DNA of 64,000 nt, from the NCBI RefSeq assembly GCF_905404315.1, contig NC_066288.1, positions 3,472,001-3,536,000 on the forward strand, in the 5' to 3' direction. The position numbers were made by a program, and so were the translations under genes. The notes beneath the pieces were generated by a model, which saw only the letters and a program-made list of their open reading frames with translations, did no database searches and was not told where the DNA came from. Positions 41,081 through 53,934 of the stretch are shown piece after piece (within the stretch, counting starts at the first letter, position 1; each line of letters starts with the position of its first letter). This DNA comes from Leptidea sinapis. Taxonomy: Eukaryota > Arthropoda > Insecta > Lepidoptera > Pieridae.

Positions 41081-41939
41081 AAATAACTATTAACATCCTC
41101 CGTGATATTACCTATATAGAAATAGAAAAAGTCGCGCAGTTTCCGACTTGGCCATCACCGCTCTTTTCAAATAACCACTCTGTATACTTAAGTTTTCTTG
41201 CGGACAAATACCACAGGTTATAAAAATGTAATTAATACTGCGATTACCACTCGGTGCAGTAAAAAACAATAACAATTAAAACTGTAGGTAAATGCATTAA
41301 CTATTATCATTAGAATAGATGGAGTTGTATGAATTGTACTAGTTCTGTAAATGCCACTGACACCTAAGTACATCTAAGTATTTTTTAAAGTACTACTTAT
41401 CTTGTAACTATAACTTGTGAAGTCTATTAAACATTGATTTTCCTTATATCGTTGTAATAGTACTTATAATTAGTATACTAGTATCTAGAATTTGTTCTGA
41501 GTTCAAAAATCAATTATTTCGCTGGCAATGTCTGAGGCAAAGGACATCTGACTCAAATTAGCATTTAAAAAAGCTTACCTAAGCAAACGATGAATTGAAA
41601 ATAATATATCATTATTTATGGAGTCGTGTCAATCGAGCATGCAGATGATGATAAATGATTACCGCCTAAGTTCTCTCTTACGACGCCGAGGAGTGTCAGG
41701 AGTGTTGCCGGTCTTTAAGGAGATAGAATGACGCTTTTTAACATAGCAAACACTATGCCACGTAGTTCAATGCACAGTTTGGTTGTATGCAGGAGAAAGG
41801 TTCACTAATCTTCTAATACTTGTATTTTGCAATGCAAATAATTCATTAATCAACTGAGGTGAGCGGGCTGAGGTAAACAATTGCTACTGGCTATTGTGGA
41901 TTTATGTAATATCTTTGTATTTGTATTTTATTTATTTAT
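41081..41939. other. Non-coding stretch with a faint family B trace
   Basis: At 41655-41735, GATTACCGCCTAAGTTCTCT and GTTGCCGGTCTTTAAGGAG resemble family B at low identity. No gene. Confidence 0.35.
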
Positions 41940-42205
41940 TTTTATTTATGGAATAGGAGGACAAACGAGCGTACGAGTCACCTGGTGTTAAGTGATCACC
42001 GCCGCCCACAATCTATTGCAATACCAGAGGAATCACAGGAGCGTTGCCGACCTTTAAGGAAGGAGTATGAGCTTTTTTTGAAGGTGCCCATGTCGTATCG
42101 TCCCGGAAACACCGCACAAGGAAGCTCATTCCACAGCTTTGTAGTACGTGGAAGAAAGGCTCCTTTAAAGCCGCACTGTGGATATCTGTTCGACGGTGTT
42201 AAGCA
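41940..42205 (-). mobile_element. Family B LINE 3' fragment
   Basis: Starts TTTATGGAATAGGAGGACAA. On the minus strand 42214-41996 reads FKGAFLPRTTKLWNELPCA and VFPGRYDMGTFK. It is truncated just upstream of that block. Confidence 0.7.
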
Positions 42206-42279
42206 TTCGACCATTATTAGATGTCTATAGGTTATAAGGTCAATTATAATTTAACAATTGCCATGGATAAAATCTGGGG

Positions 42280-42540
42280 GAAAACGCCGGAAATTAGGTT
42301 AACATCCCCACCATCTGAATGAGTGTCTGTCCTCCTTAGCGAGGTTTTCCAGGTACTTTCTTTCACGTACAAGCAAGCTGTTTAATGAGCTTTCTTGTGC
42401 AGTGTTTCTGGGACGATACGACATGGGTTTTCCAAAAAAAAAAACCGCATACACCTTTCTTAAGGCCGGTAGCTCTCCTATGAATGTGAGCGGCGATGAT
42501 CAGTTTACATCAGATGACCCGAACGCTAATATCTATCTAA
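42280..42540 (+). mobile_element. Family B LINE 3' fragment, decayed, plus orientation
   Basis: CCCCACCATCTGAATGAGTG, TGTTTCTGGGACGATACGAC, then AAGGCCGGTAGCTCTCC, with an A-run of 10 inside (about 42436). More diverged than its neighbours. Confidence 0.6.
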
Positions 42541-42599
42541 AATCTACATATGTATAGATGATGAAGTATCAAATATAAACCATATGTTTAGTATCATAG

Positions 42600-42915
42600 C
42601 CTATCACAGCATTTCACCTTCGCAGGACACGCCACAAGTTACGATATCATCCCCACCATCTGGATGTGTGGCGGTCCTCCACAGGGCGGTTTTCAAGGAG
42701 CTTTCTTCTTCGTACTACGAAGCTGTGGAATGAGCTTCCTTGTGCGGTGTTTCCGGGACGATACGACATGGGTACCTTCAAGAAAAGCGCGTACACCTTG
42801 CTTAAAGGCCGGCAACGCTCTTGTGATTCCTCTGGTGTTGCAGGAGAGTGTGGGCGGCGGTGATCACTTAACACCAGGTGACCCGTACGCTCGTTTGTCC
42901 TCCTATTCCATAAAA
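42600..42915 (+). mobile_element. Family B LINE 3' fragment, plus orientation
   Basis: Frame 42666-42863 reads MWRSSTGRFSRSF then TTKLWNELPCAVFPGRYDM and CDSSGVAGECGRR. It ends CGTTTGTCCTCCTATTCCAT. This is the best-kept C-terminal coding block of family B in the window. Confidence 0.7.
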
Positions 42916-43084
42916 AAAAGCCGACTATTATTCATTAATGGATTGCTTGCCTATCTCCTACCAGATAGACCCACCAAATAAAAGACTCCAGGTCCCCGAG
43001 GTTTAGCTCCGTCGTCAGGGCCGGTATGGACAGAAGCCGATGGATATCGTTTCACCCTGTCGAAAGTTTAGAGGAAACAAACAT

Positions 43085-43135
43085 AAAAAAATACCGACGA
43101 ATTGAGAACCTCCGCCTTTTTTGAAGTCGCTTGAA
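43085..43135 (-). repeat. Family M head fragment
   Basis: AATACCGACGAATTGAGAAC, CTCCGCCTTTTTTGAAGTCG is the inverted terminal 45 bp of the family M element. Confidence 0.5.
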
Positions 43136-43584
43136 AATAATCAATCCTTACTAATTATTTTAATGAAATCATTATTGTTGATAAACAAGTCGTCATCCAA
43201 AGTTGTTGATTACTTAAATCCTACAAATTGCTCAAACAGCCTCTTTAAATGAAAACTAAACAGAATTAATTATTAATTAGATTCATAAAACGTCTAGTTC
43301 AAACAATAAGTATGTATATACATATTAAAATGGAAATAATAGATAATTGCGACGCAATAATTTCCACTGGTTTTCTTGGCAGGAATTATTTGTAATGAAT
43401 AAAGGATTTTCCTGGTATGTATTTAGTAGACTTTTTTTTTAAATAAGACGGGGCAAACGGGCGAAAGTCTCACGCGATCGAAAGTGGTGAGACAAACGCA
43501 CATGAACAAAACCAGGGGTCAATATTTGTGTTGCCAGCCTTTAAAGTGGGAAATTTGTGAAGGTGCCACAGTTGTTTTTTTTTT
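43136..43584. other. Non-coding stretch
   Basis: Nothing recognised. Confidence 0.35.
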
Positions 43585-43870
43585 ATGAAAATAAGGGGCG
43601 AGCCGAGCAGGCCATTCAACTGATGGTAATTGATATGCCCTGCCCATCACATAGCCGTGCCGCTCAGGATTCTTGAAAAAACCAAAATTTCTGTGCGGCA
43701 CTATAATTGCGCTCGTCACCTTGAGACATAAGATGTTAAGTCTCAATTGCCCAGTAATTTCACTAGCTACTGCGCCCTTCAGACCGAAACACAGTAATCT
43801 TTACACATTAATGTTTCACGGCAGAAATAGACGCCAATGTGGTACCTATAATCCTGTGGAAAGGAGTGTT
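43585..43870 (-). repeat. Family A element
   Basis: TTTATGAAAATAAGGGGCGA to CTATAATCCTGTGGAAAGG. The TAGCCGG block near the end is lost. Confidence 0.7.
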
Positions 43871-44184
43871 CAATGATATTATGTTCGATTTCGTACAAGA
43901 ATAGCGTTATTTAGTTGTAAAACGGTTATGTTGCGTAAATTCCAATTTATCGAGAAAATATATGTAAATCGTATTTAAGCTTATGTATTTTTGATTATAT
44001 TAATCAAATTTTAAACTTTGTGATGTAAATAAAACTTAATTTTTAAATTAGATGTTTAGTTGGCTTTAGTTCAATGTAAACTGATTGTTAATTATCTTGC
44101 ACGAGGAAAAAAACATGATTAATTAATCTCAAGTAGGTACTGATTGCCGCTCTAGAACCCTGTGTACCCAATAGTTATCAGTTG
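43871..44184. other. Non-coding stretch
   Basis: Nothing recognised. Confidence 0.35.
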
Positions 44185-44425
44185 TTTTTTATGGCAATAA
44201 GAGACAAGTCTGCCCATTACAATGCAGTGCTGCTCAGGATTCTTGAAAAACCCAAAAATCTTAAAAAAAAACAAAAAGATGTTACGTATCGTTTGCCTAC
44301 AAATTTCACTAGCTACGGCGCCCTTCAGACCGAAACACAGTAATGATTCACGGCAGAAATAAGCGCCGTTGTGGTACCCATAATCTAGCCAGCATTCTGT
44401 ACAAAGTAGCCTCCCACTGTTCTGC
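44185..44425 (-). repeat. Family A element with two deletions
   Basis: TTTTTATGGCAATAAGAGAC, then a jump past the GTTCAG block to GTCTGCCCATTACAATGC. The GCGGCAC..TCGTCACC segment is replaced by an A-rich stretch. Ends AGTAGCCTCCCACTG. Confidence 0.65.
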
Positions 44426-45194
44426 GAACGATGTGGCCTGTATGGACAGGCCTGTATGCATGGACATAGAAACAATCAATAAATTTCGATAACAAATCCT
44501 TTTAGTATTAAGTAATAATAATAATATTAATTGCTCAGTCACGTTCTTCGCTATCCACTTACACAACCAGCGTTCAAACACCCAAAGTAATATTTATTTG
44601 TACAATATTTAAATAATTAAACACAATACGGTCACGCCGCTAGTAAGTGCTACCAGTACTTGATTGTGGAATACTAATTTCGAGATGGTGTGTCAGGCTT
44701 AAATGAGAGCGGTAATTCCGATACCACGCGCTCCCTCGCACCAGATGATGGTTGAGATAAAAAGACTATAATTTTAATTGTTCAATAAATAAATATTTTT
44801 CTAAAATTAATACTCTTTCATATAAAACATTAATTTGAATTATTTACAGTATTTGAGAATTAAATTTTGCTGCATAAAAAGTGTTGACCCAAGTTAAAGA
44901 AAGAGATGATGATTAGAAGTGGCGTAAAAACTCGTAATGCGGTTTTTTATGGAGATGTGACTTATCAAAATCGTTAGTGCTATTTCAGAGATATCTACAT
45001 ATTAGCAAGAATTATAGATATTTATAATGTTATGGATTAGCTTACATAATATATTTAATGCTATATTCTGTTACTAGCAATTTGTAAGGTGTTGTATGTT
45101 TTTATTAGTTCATACAATTTCCCTACGTATATAATATTATTAGAATGTGTGTTACCGGTCAAAGAAATGAAGATATATTCAAATATTTCGTAGA
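44426..45194. other. Non-coding stretch
   Basis: Nothing recognised apart from short AT-rich tracts. Confidence 0.35.
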
Positions 45195-45582
45195 AGTATT
45201 AGTATTTATTCAAACAAAACAAATATTATAACTATATTTACAATACTATGATTACATTAAAATAAAACTATCATTACGGGGAAGTGTGCCAAGAATACCG
45301 GCAGAATTTCATTGGCAAAGATAGTACTTTGTACATTCTCCGCGCCTCTGGACCATACGGGCTAAGTGTATCGGCACCAAATGGCTCAAGACTCGCTCAG
45401 ACTGACATATTTGCGACGTTTGCTGTCTTCGGCAGTCAAAGCAGCAGACCAAGCACCAACTGACGTAACTTGGACATGAGAAAGGTGCCAGAGTGTCGAC
45501 GCAAATCGCGTCACACACAAGAAGCCTTTCCCGCGCCTAAGTATTACTATTATTTTTTCAATAGTTGTCATGTGCGATAAAT
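45195..45582 (-). mobile_element. Family J LINE 3' end
   Basis: The 3' end TTATTCAAACAAAACAAATA stands at 45206. On the minus strand decayed coding sequence reads GKGFLCVTRFASTLWHLSHV, then SVGAWSAALTAED and KRRKYVSL. Compared with 59045-59308, where WDAICVDTF is in frame, this copy is shifted. The protein type carries a KRPDG motif in its better copy, suggesting a restriction-like endonuclease domain. Confidence 0.6.
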
Positions 45583-45759
45583 TTAAAATTATTAGTTGTT
45601 AAGTGATGTATGAATATGCAATAAACGATTGCCGACACAGCAGCTTATTAATATTCATCATTAACATTCCAGCAAGTATGTAATAAAGTAATCAGCGTTA
45701 TATTATACCTACTACAGAACAGTACTACTACAAACAGCACATAGACAAAAAAGAGGTAT

Positions 45760-45855
45760 TTGTTATGGAAAAGGAGGACAAACGAACGTAGGGGTCCAAA
45801 CTCACTTGTAACACCAGAGGAATCACAAGGGTGTTGCCGACCTTATAAAGCACCG
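45760..45855 (-). mobile_element. Family B LINE 3' tip
   Basis: TTATGGAAAAGGAGGACAAA, CTTGTAACACCAGAGGAATC, GTTGCCGACCTTATAAAG; about 90 bp with an internal loss of the GTGATCACCGCC block. Confidence 0.55.
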
Positions 45856-47534
45856 AATAAACGTATAATGAATTCCAAATTCAAAAATCGATTAATCGAA
45901 AACCGAAAACACATTAGCACGTGGTGAGCGAGGATTGAACCGCGGGCTCCGTGGTGAGAGTCAAAGAGGATGTAAATACTACGTAATAAGAGTCGAGACT
46001 GCCTAAGTAAAAATTGAAATTTAGTTTAGTATGAAAAGTGCATTTAATTTGTCAGTCATTTGGTATAAGTTTAAATTAGCAGTAATTACTGTATGGCGAT
46101 TGGCCACGAAGTATAATCCGGCTAAATTTGAAAGCGAACAGTTGCTTAAATCTTAGTGGATTTTGCCTATCTCCGTCTTTTACAAGATTATAGCCGTCAT
46201 CTGTCAATCTATCAATGACTGCACGTTTCATACAATCGAGCTAATCGTTTTTTTCTTATAGAGTTTCGCTAGGTTGGTGAGAGTCAATGGTTCAACCTAT
46301 TATGCCACCGACACTTCGATATTAAAACAACAGGATTAAACAAAGGTGAAAATGTTTAAGAGTTTGGTGTTATTTAAGTAGATAGTTTAGATCGTATCTT
46401 TTCAACTGACTCGTTTGTTAAAACCTTTTTGTTATTGGAAGGGGGCTTTTATTCAACAACAATTACTAATATATTTCAAATTTACACTATACGCTAAGTC
46501 CCACTAAAGTTTTGTCAAACTAGATTCAACTGTTTGGAACAGTAGCCACAACAGATAGAATAAAAATCGGTGGTATTATTGGACATAATGGAGAGACATG
46601 ACCGATGCACCTCAACGCGTTTCTGTATTGGTATGAAATAGTTAAATAAATATTTGAACATTTGATTAGTATTTATAATTTATATGATGTACGTATATGG
46701 TGGGCAGATATGGTAGGGGAGAAACATCTGTCAATGATCACCAGATGAAAATAACAAGGGTTAAATAGGGTTAAATGACTATTTCACTCAACCCGCAAAC
46801 ATGGCACATGAAACAGTGTGAAATATCAAAGCTTTAAAGAAATTATAAATTACATTGTTCAAGTTACCAAGCAGACAACTTCTAGAGTAAATGATAACAC
46901 TCCATGTCAAGTTGCACATAATCTGTTTTGTGATTGTTCTGTAATTCTGATTTGGCATGACATTTCGTGAATCTTTCGTGAGCGTCTAGAGAACTAATTT
47001 TGACGTATAATACAAATGCCTGCGAAGGAACATACTCTGAAGTATTTTTGCATTTTGAAGTAATTTCGTTCGTTTTCCGTGTTATTTTTACTTCAAGAAT
47101 CAACATAATAAAGTACACATTTTTTAAAGTGAAACTTTTATTACATCGTCTCAAACTTTTTCGTCTGTGTGTTGCATGTCGCGTGACGGTCGGGCGGGGC
47201 GCCTATAGTTCGCAGCAGCTGACCGTGTAGTGAATAGACTATTATTCATTTGTGCCAATGCTCCACGCTATTTTGTTTGTTTCACTTTTACCATGGTTTC
47301 ATAAAACTTCACAATTCTTTTTTTTCTAAATAGACCTACCACCTATAGATGTTTGCTGACGAGTCATCACTAGTTTTAGTACCGCAGACTCTCGCTGCAT
47401 GGCCAACAGCGCCAAAATGGCGAATATCAAACAGGCACAAAAGCACTTTGACAGCCGCCAGCACAGTGATATACATATATATATATCGTATAGTAGAGGT
47501 CAGTGTAGTTCCTCTACGGTGCAGTTATCGTATT
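45856..47534. other. Non-coding stretch
   Basis: No convincing gene. The opposing frames at 46882-47154 and 47000-47230 overlap and have no recognisable domain. A TA microsatellite lies at about 47472-47488. Confidence 0.35.
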
Positions 47535-47760
47535 ACATAGCCGTGGAATGAGCATCCTTGGCGGTATTTCTAGGATGATTCGACCTTCAAAAGAAGCGCG
47601 TATGCCTTCCTTAAAAATTATACACATTTAGTTAAAGGCCAGCAACGCTCCTGTGATTTCTCTGGTGTTGCAAGAGAATGTGGGTGGCGGTGATCACTTT
47701 AAATCAGGTGACCCGTACGCTTGTTTGTAAAACTTCTCCATTATCTTCCATAAATAAACA
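47535..47760 (+). mobile_element. Family B LINE 3' fragment, plus orientation
   Basis: TGGAATGAGCATCCTTGGCG, CAAAAGAAGCGCGTATGCCT, then a 20-bp extra piece (AAAAATTATACACATTTAG) before GGCCAGCAACGCTCCTGTGA. Ends GTACGCTTGTTTG. Confidence 0.6.
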
Positions 47761-48214
47761 ACGCAAATAAAACCAGCTTCCAAAAACTATTGGGGAGGTC
47801 ACTTCGCTCAACATCTTTAAAAGATGGCTGTTGTATTATATACAAAATAATGAATAAAAACATCTTATATTATATAATATCTACAATCATATCTTGTAAT
47901 TTGGACCACTTTTTCACAGCAAAGAGTAAATTTGTTTCTTATTCACGGATTTAATGTTCCTATGTAAGTGGCGACGGTCTTAATGAGAAATAAAGCTTTT
48001 TAAGACCGAAATAGTCTTAGTTCTAATGTAAGTATCGTGGTTTAATCCGATTTATTCGGTTAATAAAACAATTTGTTTTGTTCACTGTTATGTTAACGTG
48101 TTTCAAGGAATACGCGCGTTATTCTTATTGAGATAATACTAAAATGGTTTATCCAAGCAAAAATCTACGTTTAAAAATCACTATAACAAGTATTATTTTT
48201 GCCAACCATTGGTA
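47761..48214. other. Non-coding stretch
   Basis: Nothing recognised. Confidence 0.35.
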
Positions 48215-48482
48215 GCAACCGAGTGGTTAGCGATCCTAACTACTAAGCTAGAGGTCCCGGGTTCGAATCCCGGTAGGTGCAAGCATTTATATGATGAATA
48301 TTGTTGTTTGTTTTCGAGTCATGGATGTTTATATGTATATTAACTAAGTATATTGTATTAAATATATCGTTGTCTTGTGCCCATAACACAGGCTATATGC
48401 TTAATTTGGGGTAAGATAATTTGTGTAAAAAGTGTGTCAATATAATTATTAGATATATTATTATTATTGTATCTAAGGTTTC
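48215..48482 (+). repeat. tRNA-derived SINE (family F), full length
   Basis: The tRNA-like head CCGAGTGGTTAGCGATCC (A box TGGTTAGCG) with B box GGGTTCGAATCCC is followed by GGTAGGTGCAAGCATTTAT. The body holds GTCATGGATGTTTATATG, TCGTTGTCTTGTGCCC and GATAATTTGTGTAAAA. An ATT-type tail ends it (TTATTATTATTG). RNA polymerase III promoter boxes are intact. Confidence 0.8.
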
Positions 48483-48624
48483 AATAAACATTTATGCCAC
48501 TAAACTCCATTTACGATAACGATTCTATTGTAACGCTTTCTCAGCCACACAAAAGCTCAAACACAAGGCTGGAAAATCGAGCTACATGGCTTTGAAACTA
48601 TGGACTTTCTAAAGCGCTTCCTTT

Positions 48625-48800
48625 TTTTTATGGAAAAGGAGGATAAAGGAGTGTAACCTGGTGTTTAGTGATCACTGCCGCCCATATTCTCTTGCAACAC
48701 CAGAGGAATCACAAGAGCGTTGCCGGCCTTTAAGGAAGGTGTACGCGCTTTTTTTGAAGATACCCATGTCGTATCATCCCGGAAACATCTTACAAGATTT
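48625..48800 (-). mobile_element. Family B LINE 3' fragment
   Basis: TTTTTTATGGAAAAGGAGGA, GATCACTGCCGCCCATATTC, GTATCATCCCGGAAACATC; about 170 bp. Confidence 0.65.
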
Positions 48801-49316
48801 TTTTTGAGTTTTGTCATTCCGTCCATAGATTTCTGTCGCATTTTAATGCGATTTTTTTTTTCCGATATTTATACTATAAATATCAATAATATTTTATGTA
48901 GGTCTAGTTTAGTCTCGATAATTGGGATAAAATGAAAAAATATGCGGACAAATTTAAATCCTGAGTAAAAAATTATACACATTTAAGTTACGGCACTAAT
49001 TATCACTTCCTAGATTTTAATTATTTTATTTACTTAACAACTGTTTATTTAATTTTACTAGAACCGCTAAATACCAGTTGTCCAGAATAAACTGTTATTG
49101 TCGTTTCAGTAAAAATACTTTAAGTTACCCGGAAATAATAATTCAAGGCTGAACCTTTTCGATATTTTGTTAATTTTTAAACAATAGTCGAACTATGGTA
49201 TGTAAAGAAAAAAATTACAACAACGTATTCCCGGTAAACTATTACCAGTATCATCACATCACCAGGATTCGATTGTGAACGTTTGAACACAAAACTACAG
49301 GCGGCAACAGACAAAA
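48801..49316. other. Non-coding stretch
   Basis: Nothing recognised. Confidence 0.35.
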
Positions 49317-49512
49317 GGCATTTATTTTCTCAAAATTGATTCCTTTAGAATTCTCTTTGATGTCATTTCTAATATACTAGATACTACTACCGCTTCGGAA
49401 ACAAATGGCGCTCTGAGAGAGAAAGAGCGGCGCAAGAAACTCTCCCAGCATTCTTTTTTAGCGCTCTTTTCAATAAAACTATACAATATTGTAAAGTCAT
49501 TTCTATCGCTAT
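49317..49512 (-). mobile_element. Family D LINE 3' UTR fragment
   Basis: AAAAGGCATTTATTTTCTCA, CAAATGGCGCTCTGAGAGAG, GAAACTCTCCCAGCATTC. Only the 3' UTR; the coding tail is absent. Confidence 0.6.
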
Positions 49513-51430
49513 TATAAAATTATTTTTTCTTTCTTAAATTTAAAGTCAAATCTCAAAATACGTATTCCTCAAGTCAACAAATACTAAAAATAAAATAAAA
49601 TATTCTGTTTTTAATATAATAATAATAATAGTTTCGTACTCAATGCCTATGTGAGAAATTTAATAAATGCTAATTCATTATATAAATACATTGTTCGCAA
49701 TGTTCCGAATGTTGGTGCATTTCAATTAGATATTACATTTAAAAACAGCAATTTAGTAACTGATGAAATGTTATATAAATGAAATGTTGACACATTAGAT
49801 TAAATTAAATTGACTTTAAAATATATAATTATTAATTCTAATCTTTAAATAATGACATTTAAAAATAATAATTATAATTTAAATTGACCTAAGTGCTTAA
49901 AATATAGAGTTTAATAATGTTAAGTAATTATAATATTAAGTAGAATTTTGTTAATAATAATTTTGCATGCCAGAAATGGCCGATAACATACATTAAAACT
50001 ATTTACACCCATTATTACATGTTTTCTAGCAAAATAAAGGATTTATTATTATTTATTTATTATTATAATATTTTTATTGGTATTGTTTCAGGTTATCGAT
50101 AAGTTTCCGCAGTAATATATACAGAAATACACCATGTGGCTGTGACCTATAGTCACATGTGAGGCGACATATTTGACGCATCTATTTCACTTTCAGTCAC
50201 TATCTTCATTAAAAAATTGAAGTTTCATATTGTACTCAGTATTTGACCAGAATACTGATTTTTTAATATTTTTGTCTGTCAATCGTAAATTTGAAAACTG
50301 ATTTTTATTAGACTCAATGTGGTAAATTAAAGTTTTATATGAAAATAAAATTTATGAAAAAAAAAATCATATCTGTGGTCATATTGCCAAATAAACAAAA
50401 ACTAAACAGTCGCGTACCGCTTCTCCTGTTCCAATATGTGTGCGAGTATCTGTATCATATATTGAGGGCAGGAAACTCTTCTAATTACCTGTGACGTGAA
50501 AATCTGTTTCCTCTCGCATATCAACCGAATACACTTACACTCAGTGCCAAGCACAATATATCGATTTAGCCTCAAGTAAACAAATAAATTGAGACCAAAC
50601 GGTTAGCATTTGTTTATATTGCACTGAAATAGAACTGTAAGCGAATTATAGTTATTCACTTATAATTATTGCAATCTAGTTTAAGGCGAAGAGTAAGCAG
50701 AAAAAATGCCAACATGGTGTTTATAGACAAGTTTTGTGGTGAAAGTATAGCATTTCGAGCTATGAACACTACTTAATCATGTTACACATATCCTTAAGTC
50801 TTATTTGTAGGTTGCTAATGTTTGCTGTTGGTTATAGTTAACACTGCCGAGCCTTTTTGAACTACCACATTTCTTTGAAGTTAAACAAGTTTTTTGGGCA
50901 TGGCGTGACGCATTTTTTTTGGGTCTTCTCTCAGAAAAGTTATTCTTATAGCTTGTACTTTTTTGTGTAGGTTTATTTATTCAGATTAGTAGTTAATAAC
51001 GAGGATTGTAAGCATATAAACTGTTTTCCACGCAAGAATTTTGAAAGTATTGGCTTTGTTACATAGATGGCGGGCCGGCAGCCGTGAACTCATATCGCTC
51101 AAGGTCGCTGGCATTTAGTGTCGCCTTAAGAACAGAGCAATTAACAAAAATATATTTCGTTGATTGCATTAAAACATCAAAGATATATTAATTATATGTG
51201 TAAACATGTCCAATTGCTGATATAAGTTATTATAATTAGTCTATGTGACCAGAATTAAATGTTGATTACCATTATCGTTCGCATCAACGGATTTAATAAT
51301 GCATTGTCTTATAAACTGCCTATTACTACTATACGAGTGCCCCGCGGTTTTACTCGCGTGAATTAAATGTGTATTAATAAATACAATTTAAATATTGTGG
51401 TTTTTATAAAATTAGTGTAGATTATTTAAC
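49513..51430. other. Long AT-rich non-coding stretch
   Basis: 1.9 kb without a recognised gene. A Helitron- or LINE-like phrase GTGCCCCGCGGTTTTACTCG lies at 51338. A short less AT-rich patch (51065-51120) has no frame. Confidence 0.35.
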
Positions 51431-51796
51431 AAAAAAAAAAGTGTGTGTGTACTTATGCACGCAAGAAGTTATATTTCTTTGGCCTAACGTAGCAAAAATC
51501 ATTAAAATGATTTATTCGTCGTGCTATTCTACGTTAGTAGAAAGAACCATATTGTAAGTCTTGCAACGATGGCTTTGATTTTTAATTATTAAATAACGAA
51601 TACGGCTGTACGGGCTTGAACCCTTTGACTATCCTAATAATGGACGAACAAACCAAGAGAAAAATAACTAATATCCCAAACGTCAAAATTTTAAGAACCA
51701 ACTTCACCCTGTTACTTTTGTGTTACAGTGATGCGCGCGCATCTTAAAATTTCACTCTCATTATTTTTTCATAAAGCGCCTAAAGAAGTATAAATT
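51431..51796. repeat. Family Q inverted-repeat element, copy 2
   Basis: Inverted ends GAAGTTATATTTCTTTGGCC (51465) and GCGCCTAAAGAAGTATAAAT (51776). It shares CTGTTACTTTTGTGTTACAG and GATGCGCGCGCATCTTAAAA with copy 1. A 60-bp insertion relative to copy 1 lies at about 51518-51570. Confidence 0.65.
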
Positions 51797-52394
51797 AAAA
51801 GAAATCCAAATATTTTTATAAATTAAAAATTGGAAGTTCTACGGGAACATGTAGGAAATCAATGAATTATCAAAATATTTTCCTATTTTGATTTCACTTA
51901 TGACTTATTTATAAATTCAAATTATACTTTATCAAAGGTCTATTTTGACGTTTTTTCTATATTTTATTCAGTAAAGTATAATACGATTATCTTAAAAAAT
52001 ATTTGAAAAATTAAAAAAACTAAAGTTGAAAAATTAAAAAAAAAATATTATAATTTATTTCTTTGCGATAACAAACAGTTGACAGAATACATTTTACAAT
52101 TGCGAAGTACAGTATTAAATTATTTTCTAGTGAACGCCCACACTGTAATCCACGAGTTGATTTTATAGTGTCCTTATTATATATAATAAATACATGGATG
52201 AAAAAGAAAGAAAGAAAGATTGATTATTATAAACATTAAGTTACAAAAATTGCAAATTTTCCGGGTCTTCTACAGTTTTTTAATCACAAAATATGAACTG
52301 GCTAATATTTAGATGGTTATTAAATCTAATATGGCGACCGACAGTTGGACCTGATTGTCCCTGTCAAATAAAAAAGTTACACCACACACCATAA
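51797..52394. other. AT-rich non-coding stretch
   Basis: Nothing recognised. Confidence 0.35.
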
Positions 52395-52560
52395 ACTTTA
52401 ATATTTTCCCACCATCTGAATGTCTGGTGTCCCTCCACAGTACTCTTAGGAAACTATCTTCCAAATAAATTTAGACTTGTTGTCAAAATTTCCTCTGATG
52501 TTTCCAAAGAGCATTGTCGGCAGTGATCACTTATGATGCGGTGCGGCTTAGGTGACTAAA
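52395..52560 (+). mobile_element. Strongly decayed family B trace
   Basis: TTTTCCCACCATCTGAATGT, GGTGTCCCTCCACAG and GGCAGTGATCACTTATGATG appear in the family B order with much lost between. Confidence 0.4.
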
Positions 52561-52562
52561 GG

Positions 52563-52728
52563 TATAAAAAGGCATAAAAGGCATTTCCTCAAAAAATATA
52601 TGTTTAGAATTCTTTTCGATGTCAGTTCAAACACTATCACCGCTTCACAAACAAACAGCGCTCTGAGAGAGAAACTCTCCTAGCGTTCTTTTTTGGCGCT
52701 CTTCTTAATAAAACATACAATGCTAGTT
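52563..52728 (-). mobile_element. Family D LINE 3' UTR fragment with doubled tail
   Basis: AAAAAGGCATAAAAGGCATT is the repeated tail unit in reverse. CTCTGAGAGAGAAACTCTCC follows with the GAAGCGGCGCAA block deleted. Confidence 0.6.
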
Positions 52729-52962
52729 TCTCCTCCTATTACATAAATATCGCATGTACCTTTGCATCTACACCAGCAAATCACTTTTAGGGTTAAATAT
52801 TGAAATTGAACCAAGATGGACACAGTTCTAAATTTAACGGAACTTTCATTTAAAGTATAGCATCCAAGTATTGGATATATCGTCATTACGAAAGTGCGTA
52901 GCCTATAGTCTCACGAAACTTGTTGTGATTTTTATTCCGGTTAGGTCTGCCACGATCTGGGG

Positions 52963-53257
52963 TATTTTATGAAAATAAGGGACGAGACGATCAAGACATT
53001 CAGCTAATTGATACGCCTTAATAATGCAGTGCCGCTCAGGATTCTTGTAAAACCCAAAATTCTGATCGGCAGTACAACTGCGCTCGTCACCTTGAGACAT
53101 AAGATGTTAAGTCTCATTTGCCCAGTAATTTTACTAGCTACGGCGCCCTTCAGACCGAAACACAGTAATATTACTGCTTCACGGCAGAAATAGGCACCGT
53201 TGTGGTACCCATAATCTAGCCGGCATCTTGTGTAAAGAAGCCTCCCACTGGTATTAA
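52963..53257 (-). repeat. Family A element
   Basis: TTTATGAAAATAAGGGACGA to AAGAAGCCTCCCACTGG. The CAGCTGATGGTAATTGA part is shortened to CAGCTAATTGA. Confidence 0.75.
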
Positions 53258-53934
53258 CCATATTCAAATTGGATGTATTTATGGATGTACTTAATGAAAT
53301 CGCGCTATCACGTATGAGCCTAGAACGGAGCGACAACGTCTATTTCAGTCCTTCTGCAGAGCAGGGCATTTTCCCCCCGCTGTCCTAGCCAACTCAAAAA
53401 TTTTGGGTAAAATATTGAAATCCAGAGTCCCGTAGATGAGTGTTCAGGCAACGCCACAAACCCGCAATAATGGAGAAACATATTTATAACATCGGTCAGC
53501 TTAAAGGATAGCCTCAACACCATAACGATTCTGCCACAGACAATGTCAAGAGTGGACAGAGGCTATATAGAACTAGAGTTATGTCTCTGATAAGCTCTTT
53601 GGCATTGTTAACGATGAACGAATAGACCTTTTCGCTACGATCCATTTTTACTCGTATATTTAAAAAGCGAACGAACGCAAAAAATAACAAATAAAATCAT
53701 TTACGTATTCTACAAGCTTAGAATATTACTTTATCGATTAGCATAAATAGAATTTCAATAAGAGAAAATTTGTTCAGTTGAAGGATAAAAATTATTGTTG
53801 AAGAGGAGAGTATATATTCCAAAAATTGTTTAATGAAATTGATTTATTCAGACAACGAACTTAGGACGTGAGTTCTTTTACATCAATAGTATCTAGAATA
53901 ATGAAGTAAAATATCATAGATCTTTATATATTAT
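53258..53934. other. Non-coding stretch
   Basis: Nothing recognised. The frame at 53320-53523 has no recognisable domain. Confidence 0.35.

Noticed and set aside
48215..48300. Possible tRNA gene
   Set aside because: A and B boxes are good, but the head continues into a conserved non-tRNA body with a tandem tail and is repeated at 55340 and elsewhere, so it is a SINE.
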